Source of the DNA: a virus
Length of the DNA stretch: 32,502 nucleotides
Reading direction: 5' to 3' (one strand)
Virus record (IMG/VR): IMGVR_UViG_3300027861_000124
Coordinates: 1-32,502 of that record
How positions within the stretch are numbered: position 1 is the stretch's first letter; every line of letters begins with the position of its first letter. The position numbers and the translations under genes were made by a program. The notes below the pieces were generated by a model, which was not told the DNA's origin, searched no databases, and worked only from the letters and a program-made list of their open reading frames with translations. This document shows, in pieces, positions 7,653 to 12,259 of the stretch.

Positions 7653-7896
7653 TTACTACATCGTTATAGATAAGATAAAGGAAGCACCGAAAACGGTTGC
7701 TGGCCTAGAATTAACTGAAACACAGAACACAGACATTAGGTACTTAAAAGCCGAGGTTATAAGCGCTGGTGATAAGGTTGATTATATAAAAGAAGGTAGT
7801 GTTGTTAGGTATGACAAACACGCGGGTCACGGGATAGAATGGAATGACAAGATGTATCATGTTATTACTATAAATGATATAGTGCTAGTCGAATGA
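7639..7896 (+). CDS. groES: Phage co-chaperonin GroES, short form
   Basis: 85 residues (E. coli 97). It starts at a TTG inside the end of groEL; no in-frame ATG exists nearby, and the TTG gives the expected first strand (I-N-Y-Y-I-V-I-D-K-I). Residues about 15-35 correspond to the mobile loop, with G-L-E-L in place of the E. coli G-I-V-L that docks on GroEL. The segment A-E-V-I-S-A-G-D-K-V-D-Y-I-K-E-G-S-V-V runs straight from one core strand to the next. The roof hairpin present in bacterial GroES is therefore absent, as also known for T4 gp31. Its last 4 nt overlap the next start (ATGA). It is expected to cap the phage GroEL ring, or possibly host GroEL. Confidence 0.85.
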   Translation: MKAINYYIVIDKIKEAPKTVAGLELTETQNTDIRYLKAEVISAGDKVDYIKEGSVVRYDKHAGHGIEWNDKMYHVITINDIVLVE

Positions 7897-8333
7897 GACT
7901 AAGCGCGCAAGATCTAAGAAATAAGAATATTTTTAAGTATTACAGGCTCGTTAGAAAATGGGCTTGTAAAACTTACGGGTTAAAAGACGCAGACTTAGAG
8001 CTACTTATTTACTTAGATTGTAAAAAGCATTTTATACGTAATGATTTTATTAATGGTGCATATACGTATTCCTGGGATAAAGCAAGATGGGAAAGACTGC
8101 GTAAGAACGAGTGGATAACCATTTTTAGCAAAAGGAATAGAACTACGATGAAGTATAATACGTATACAACATCATTTAAGTGTAAGCAACTTATAACAAG
8201 AATATACAGAATATTACTCGGCGAGGAAGATTTACCTACGTCGGCAAAAAGCACATTTTATAAAAATAAAACGTACACAGATAAAGTGTTTAACCATGCT
8301 ATCGATAACATGATAAAAGATAGTGAAAGATAA
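7893..8333 (+). CDS. Winged-helix (MarR-like) protein
   Basis: 146 basic residues. The pattern L-K-D-A-D-L-E-L-L-I-Y-L-D at about 27-39, a second helix, W-E-R-L-R-K-N-E-W-I at 66-75, then a polar wing with R-N-R-T-T-M-K-Y-N-T-Y-T-T, and closing helices (K-C-K-Q-L-I-T-R-I-Y-R-I-L-L-G) fits a MarR-type winged helix. Related proteins are found in late regions of marine phages. It overlaps groES by 4 nt, so the two are probably translated together. It could regulate transcription or bind DNA in the virion or packaging complex; the sequence does not separate these. No ligand pocket or oxidation-sensing Cys pattern is evident. Confidence 0.55.
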   Translation: MRLSAQDLRNKNIFKYYRLVRKWACKTYGLKDADLELLIYLDCKKHFIRNDFINGAYTYSWDKARWERLRKNEWITIFSKRNRTTMKYNTYTTSFKCKQLITRIYRILLGEEDLPTSAKSTFYKNKTYTDKVFNHAIDNMIKDSER

Positions 8334-8340
8334 AATAACT

Positions 8341-9015
8341 ATGGCATTTAAAATGAACCCAAAATCCCCCTTATTGATGAAAGCAATGGGGTATGCATCA
8401 CCAGCAAAACAAACAATGAAATCCGGTAGTAGTATGACAGCTGCCGAAAAGAAAGCAATGAGTGATAAATCCGTATTTGGACCAGACGGTAAAAATGTTG
8501 CAAAACCACCAAAAAGTAAATCTAAGTCAAAATACGACAAATCTCCAGCTAAGCAACGCTCTGGAGGAATAAGAAACATTTCAGAAGAAATGGAACCAGC
8601 GCAAGGGCGCGGAATGAAAAAAGAGCTTAGGCGTATAAACAAGAAAAAGCCATCTACTATAGAGGCTGAAAGTGTTAAAGTTGAGGATCCTAAAAAAGGC
8701 ATAGTGGATACCTTGCCTAAAAATAATGGAAACAACAAAACTAAAAAAGACGCAAAACAATTAACCGCTAAGCAAAAAGCTCTTAAAGCTTTAAAGGATG
8801 CTCAAGAAGATAATGAAGTTTCAAATATTGAAAAAGAAACTTCTAAAGTAAAAAAGAATTCTACAAAGAAAAGAAAGCAAGCAAAAAGAAAAGACAGCCA
8901 AGCAGAGCGAAGAACTGAAAAAATAAAAAGGTTAGACGAAAGAATTGAAAGAAGAAAAGCTCGAAGATCTCCTGCTAAGCAAATGAGTAAGCTTAAAAAT
9001 AATCCAAAAGGATAA
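8341..9015 (+). CDS. Very basic Lys-rich protein with three SPAK motifs
   Basis: 224 residues from the ATG at 8341. An in-frame GTG at 8323 is possible but would overlap the previous gene, and the A/T-rich leader plus the M-A-F-K-M-N-P-K-S start favour 8341. The protein is extremely rich in Lys, with long charged helical stretches (about 130-205), and has no hydrophobic core. S-P-A-K-Q occurs at 20-24 and 68-72 and S-P-A-K-Q-M at 210-215. The first residues resemble those of the next gene (M-A-F-R-L-K-P-H-S). The charge suggests nucleic-acid binding, perhaps a DNA-condensing or virion-internal protein. That is an inference, and no known family is recognised. Confidence 0.6.
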   Translation: MAFKMNPKSPLLMKAMGYASPAKQTMKSGSSMTAAEKKAMSDKSVFGPDGKNVAKPPKSKSKSKYDKSPAKQRSGGIRNISEEMEPAQGRGMKKELRRINKKKPSTIEAESVKVEDPKKGIVDTLPKNNGNNKTKKDAKQLTAKQKALKALKDAQEDNEVSNIEKETSKVKKNSTKKRKQAKRKDSQAERRTEKIKRLDERIERRKARRSPAKQMSKLKNNPKG

Positions 9016-9369
9016 ATGGCATTTAGGTTAAAGCCACATTCTGAAATATTCGGTTTGCATGACGCTACGTCAGAGTTTGGCACACCCGTTATTATAAAAG
9101 ACGATTTGGAAGAAGGAGTACAAGCAGAAGCTAATAGAGATGGAACGATTTTTGTTAGCTCAGACTTGCCTGAAAGCAAAGTGCAAGATGCCGTAAACCA
9201 CGAAAAAGTTCATTTGGATCAAATGGCTTCTGGTAGATTGCAATATTCAGATGATTCTGTTACTTGGAAACGAGATACAAAATCGCCTGCTAGAAAATAC
9301 GACAGAGCAACAATGAACGAGGGACATCCTGATTTCGAGTGGGAAAACGAAGCATATAAACAATCATAA
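9016..9369 (+). CDS. Putative HExxH zinc metallopeptidase
   Basis: 117 residues, starting directly after the previous stop. A zincin motif H62-E63-K-V-H66 lies in an amphipathic helix (V-N-H-E-K-V-H-L-D-Q-M). Glutamates E110 and E112 in W-E-N-E-A-Y sit about 45 residues downstream and could supply the third zinc ligand, as in gluzincins. One S-P-A-R motif is at 90-93. Similar small HExxH proteins with a W-E-x-E-A-Y end occur in marine phage late regions. Possible roles are capsid-related processing, virion peptidoglycan or surface cleavage, or a degenerate structural copy. No signal peptide is present, and substrate and activity cannot be read from the sequence. Confidence 0.6.
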   Translation: MAFRLKPHSEIFGLHDATSEFGTPVIIKDDLEEGVQAEANRDGTIFVSSDLPESKVQDAVNHEKVHLDQMASGRLQYSDDSVTWKRDTKSPARKYDRATMNEGHPDFEWENEAYKQS

Positions 9370-9371
9370 TT

Positions 9372-9872
9372 ATGGGATTAAATTTTAGAGGATCAGCTAA
9401 TAGGTTTAAATATAAAAACCAAAACAGCTTTCAAGATAAATCAGCGCCTGGCCCAAGAAGAGGTGTTGGCGGAGATCAGCCGGGTAATTTAGCTAGGGCT
9501 GAAAAAAGGTTTGGAAGAATATCTAGTCCGGCTAAAATAAAGAAAAACTTTTACGGAGGTGAAGCTTATTTTCAAGATGGCTATAGTGGCGATCTAGCTA
9601 ATAGCTTACCTATAACACGTAAATCAAGTTCTCCTCTTAAGATTAATATGGCTTTAGTTGATGGCGCAGCGCGTTCTGCGAAAAAATTTACTGATATTGG
9701 AGCAGCTGTCGCGGATGGATTTAAAACATTAGAACCAGAGCCTGAAGTAGTTGACTTAGGCGCTACATATCCAGAAGTACCTGACGGCAATGCCGGCGAA
9801 GGCGAAGGCGAAGAAGGAACAACAGAAGAAACAACAGAAGAAACAACAAATACAGATACAGATGAACAATAG
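9372..9872 (+). CDS. Two-part protein, basic front and acidic repeat tail
   Basis: 166 residues. Residues 1-92 are polar and basic (M-G-L-N-F-R-G-S-A-N-R-F) with S-P-A-K at 52-55 and S-P-L-K at 87-90. Residue 93 is an internal Met (ATG at 9648) that begins M-A-L-V-D-G-A-A-R-S-A-K-K-F-T-D-I-G-A. This closely resembles the first residues of the internal-protein gene at 29534. The last 30 residues are acidic and come from short tandem DNA repeats (GGCGAA three times, then GAAACAACA-type units). The internal Met may be an alternative start. No family is recognised. The end overlaps the next start by 11 nt. Confidence 0.55.
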   Translation: MGLNFRGSANRFKYKNQNSFQDKSAPGPRRGVGGDQPGNLARAEKRFGRISSPAKIKKNFYGGEAYFQDGYSGDLANSLPITRKSSSPLKINMALVDGAARSAKKFTDIGAAVADGFKTLEPEPEVVDLGATYPEVPDGNAGEGEGEEGTTEETTEETTNTDTDEQ

Positions 9873-10812
9873 ACCAATTACAGCCCGCGTCAAAAGCGGT
9901 ATGTTCAAAACAAAAGAGCCTTTACTAAATGTAGGACCGGCTGGAGTTGATGGAAATAACAAGACTCGCACTATGCCTTCCCCAAGTAAAATGAAAGGGT
10001 ATACTATGAAGTCTTCGCCTTTTAAGCAAGCAAAAACAGGTGATACCAACGCTGCAGATGAAGCAATAGGAAATTCACAAAACGCTCAGTACAGAATAGG
10101 GCCAAACGGTGAGCTTTCAGCAAGGTCTATTATAAAAGTTGTTACACCTGGAGAGGATACTTTCATAGAAGGCACGCCAGATGTAGTTACTAAGAAGCCT
10201 TACGTAGGGGCGGCTAATGATGCCTGCTCACCTCAATACATTGCGGCGAATGGGCGAGCTAAGTGTGATGAATATGAAGCATTACCCCAGAAAGTAAAGG
10301 ACGAAGCAAATACAACAACAGTAAAAGGTACCCCTGATAAAACAGTTAAAGGTAAAGACAAAGTAACCGAAGTACCATCTGATAAAAAGATATACCGAAA
10401 AGTTGAAGGAAGAGCATCAAGTGCTTACGCCACCCGTAATAACTTAAGGAAAGCAAAAGTAGCAGCTCGCAATGAAAAAAAGTATCAAAGAAAAGAAGAC
10501 AGGGCAGCTCGCCTCGCCAAGGGCGGTGAAGACCTTTCCGCAAAAGATCAAAGAAGAGCTAGAAAAAAGAAGCAGGCTGAAGACGTTAATAAAGTTGCAA
10601 AGTCTGAAATGCTAAATGCAACAACTCAATCTGCTCAGGGCCAATCCGCATTTGACACATCGCAAAAAACAAGGCTTCAAGATGTTGAGGATTCTGCAGG
10701 AAGCTTGACTAGAGATGAGCAAAAAAATGCCGGCAAGGGTGTAGCTAAAATGAAAAACACAGGTTTCTTTAAAAAGAAATCACCTATGAAAATGAAGTAC
10801 TTTAAAAAGTGA
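9862..10812 (+). CDS. Basic, helical SPxK-motif protein
   Basis: 316 residues from the ATG at 9862. The frame is open back to 9790, but that extension would only translate the repeat tail of the previous gene out of frame as Lys/Gln runs, so 9862 is preferred. S-P-S-K lies at 40-43, S-P-F-K at 52-55 and S-P-M-K at 307-310. A region with two Cys (N-D-A-C-S-P-Q and A-K-C-D-E-Y) is at about 115-135. Residues about 175-250 are a long Lys/Arg-rich helical stretch, and the protein ends K-M-K-Y-F-K-K. The four-base GTGA overlap couples it to the following small gene. Function is unknown; virion DNA-binding or internal protein are guesses based on charge and neighbours. Confidence 0.6.
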   Translation: MNNRPITARVKSGMFKTKEPLLNVGPAGVDGNNKTRTMPSPSKMKGYTMKSSPFKQAKTGDTNAADEAIGNSQNAQYRIGPNGELSARSIIKVVTPGEDTFIEGTPDVVTKKPYVGAANDACSPQYIAANGRAKCDEYEALPQKVKDEANTTTVKGTPDKTVKGKDKVTEVPSDKKIYRKVEGRASSAYATRNNLRKAKVAARNEKKYQRKEDRAARLAKGGEDLSAKDQRRARKKKQAEDVNKVAKSEMLNATTQSAQGQSAFDTSQKTRLQDVEDSAGSLTRDEQKNAGKGVAKMKNTGFFKKKSPMKMKYFKK

Positions 10813-10949
10813 AAGCAAAAGGACTAGGAGATACAATAGAAAAAATTACAACCGTAACCGGAATTAAAAAAGCTGTTAAGGCTTTACCCTGGGATTGCGG
10901 TTGTAATAAAAGAAAAAAAACATTAAACAAGATGTTTCCATATAAGTAA
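10809..10949 (+). CDS. 46-aa protein with D-C-G-C motif
   Basis: Called by eye. GTG at 10809 overlaps the previous stop by four bases (GTGA) and TAA is at 10947-10949. The protein reads M-K-A-K-G-L-G-D-T-I-E-K-I-T, then G-I-K-K-A-V-K-A-L, W-D-C-G-C-N-K-R, and ends L-N-K-M-F-P-Y-K. The combination of a GLGDTIEKIT start, a CGC turn followed by basic residues and an L-N-x-x-F-P end recurs in small proteins of Bacteroidota phages, which supports it as real. The two Cys could bind metal in a multimer. No function is known to me. Confidence 0.6.
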   Translation: MKAKGLGDTIEKITTVTGIKKAVKALPWDCGCNKRKKTLNKMFPYK

Positions 10950-10966
10950 CAATTAAATTTAATTAA

Positions 10967-11248
10967 ATGAAAAAAGAAAAAGACTACACAGAGTTTGAAG
11001 TTGTTAAAGATAACCAGCTCAGCGAATCTGAATTAAATGAATTGCGAGAAGCTGTAAATCGTGTAAACGAAACACAAATGCAAATAGGTGGGCTTGAAGC
11101 ACACAAGGCTAAACTTCTAGCCGAAATATTATTATTCACTAAAGAAGTAGAAAGCACTCAAAAAATACTTGCCTCTAAATACGGGGACGTAAGCATCGAT
11201 CTTAATACTGGTAAATTTACAGAAAATGCAGTTAATAAGAAAGATTAG
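10967..11248 (+). CDS. Coiled-coil small protein
   Basis: 93 residues. After a charged start it has one long predicted coiled coil at about 20-72 (L-S-E-S-E-L-N-E-L-R-E-A-V-N-R-V, Q-M-Q-I-G-G-L-E-A-H-K-A-K-L-L-A-E). It ends K-Y-G-D-V-S-I-D-L-N-T-G, a pattern common in short coiled-coil proteins of marine phages. It starts after a 17-nt leader containing a perfect 14-nt A/T palindrome (10951-10964), and its end overlaps the next gene by 23 nt. It may be an assembly or oligomerisation factor, but nothing specific can be shown. Confidence 0.6.
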   Translation: MKKEKDYTEFEVVKDNQLSESELNELREAVNRVNETQMQIGGLEAHKAKLLAEILLFTKEVESTQKILASKYGDVSIDLNTGKFTENAVNKKD

Positions 11249-11444
11249 TATAGGCAAAGATTATAAGAATGACGCAATGCACTATGCTGTAGGGCAGGAA
11301 GTATACGGTGGGCACACTATAGATAGTATTATAGAGGAGGACAACAAATACACTGTGTATATATCTAAAGGGGATATTCTTATGCCTTGGAAAGATTTCA
11401 ATAAGAACATGTCAATATCCGTAGAATATAATATTTCATGGTAA
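11226..11444 (+). CDS. Small beta-rich conserved phage protein
   Basis: 72 residues, beginning M-Q-L-I-R-K-I-S-I-G-K-D-Y-K-N-D-A-M-H-Y and continuing V-G-Q-E-V-Y-G-G-H-T-I, then W-K-D-F-N-K-N-M and S-V-E-Y-N-I. Proteins with almost the same start and end are familiar from marine phages, always small and uncharacterised. It overlaps the preceding coiled-coil gene by 23 nt and the following gene starts 1 nt after its stop, so it belongs to the same translational block. There are no catalytic or membrane features. Function is unknown. Confidence 0.6.
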   Translation: MQLIRKISIGKDYKNDAMHYAVGQEVYGGHTIDSIIEEDNKYTVYISKGDILMPWKDFNKNMSISVEYNISW

Positions 11445-11445
11445 A

Positions 11446-12039
11446 ATGCAAAGTGTATTTAATTACCTTGTAACACCACAAGGAGGCAGAACGACAGGAC
11501 AGACTACAATTGAAGGACAAGAATTACTATTAAACACTGAGTTACAAAACCACGAGTATTCAAATAGAATAGGGGTTATACTAAGTTTACCATTAGCTAA
11601 AAAATACCAAGAACTTAGAGAAGGAGATGAAGTAATATTACATCACAATGTGTTTAGAAGATTCAGAGATGTAAGAGGTGAAGAAAAAAATAGTAAAAGC
11701 TATTTAACAGAAGAAACTTATTTGGCACAGCCGGATCAGATATACGCATACAAAAGAGACGGCGAATGGAAAGCTTTAGAAGGTTTTTGTTTTGTTGCCC
11801 CAATCAAGGAAACTAAAATGTTTTCTATTGAAAAAGAAAAGCCACTGATAGGCGTGGTTAAATATTGTACTTGCGGCTTAGAAGTAGATAATATAGTAGG
11901 ATTTGTACCTACATCAGAATACGAGTTTATTATAGAAGGGCAGAGGTTATACCGAGTACCCACCAATTCAATTACAATCAATTATGGACATAAAGGAAAC
12001 GAAGAGGAATATAATCCTAGCTGGGCAGAAAGCAGTTGA
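11446..12039 (+). CDS. Possible GroES-fold phage protein
   Basis: 197 residues. The middle R-I-G-V-I-L-S-L-P at about 41-49, then R-E-G-D-E-V-I-L-H-H-N-V-F-R-R at about 58-72, resembles the GroES core (strand, glycine-rich turn, GD-x-V strand). It is followed by the diagnostic-looking F-R-D-V-R-G-E-E-K-N-S-K-S-Y and, later, S-E-Y-E-F-I-I-E-G-Q-R-L-Y-R-V. Related phage proteins have been treated as co-chaperonin-like, but I cannot verify this here. It is twice the length of GroES, with extra beta segments after the core. It ends G-N-E-E-E-Y-N-P-S-W-A, in a 56-nt overlap with the next gene. Alternatives are a head or portal-region structural protein. Confidence 0.45.
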   Translation: MQSVFNYLVTPQGGRTTGQTTIEGQELLLNTELQNHEYSNRIGVILSLPLAKKYQELREGDEVILHHNVFRRFRDVRGEEKNSKSYLTEETYLAQPDQIYAYKRDGEWKALEGFCFVAPIKETKMFSIEKEKPLIGVVKYCTCGLEVDNIVGFVPTSEYEFIIEGQRLYRVPTNSITINYGHKGNEEEYNPSWAESS

Positions 12040-12259
12040 AGAATTAATAAAGGTAGCTAAAGAAGCTATCGTGGATTCAGACGACGACATATCAGCAGAC
12101 AGGCTTAAGAATGCAGCGGCTACAAAAAAGCTAGCTATATTCGATGCTTTCGAAATCCTAAATCGTATTAATGACGAGCAAAGAGCTTTAGATGGTAAGC
12201 CAAAAGAAGAAGCTGAAAAAAAAGACTTCAAAGGCTTTGCTGAAAAAAGATCTAAGTAA
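11984..12259 (+). CDS. terS: Likely small terminase subunit
   Basis: 91 residues, highly helical and charged: G-Q-K-A-V-E-E-L-I-K-V-A-K-E-A-I, then D-D-D-I-S-A-D-R-L-K-N-A-A-A-T-K-K-L-A-I-F-D-A-F-E-I-L-N-R-I. It sits immediately upstream of the large terminase (1-nt overlap, TAATG), where small terminase genes usually lie. Its size and helix-rich, oligomer-like character fit a minimal TerS, though no clear DNA-binding helix-turn-helix can be read. TerS binds the packaging site and regulates the large subunit. The call rests mainly on position. The first 18 codons are shared, in another frame, with the end of the preceding gene. Confidence 0.5.
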   Translation: MDIKETKRNIILAGQKAVEELIKVAKEAIVDSDDDISADRLKNAAATKKLAIFDAFEILNRINDEQRALDGKPKEEAEKKDFKGFAEKRSK

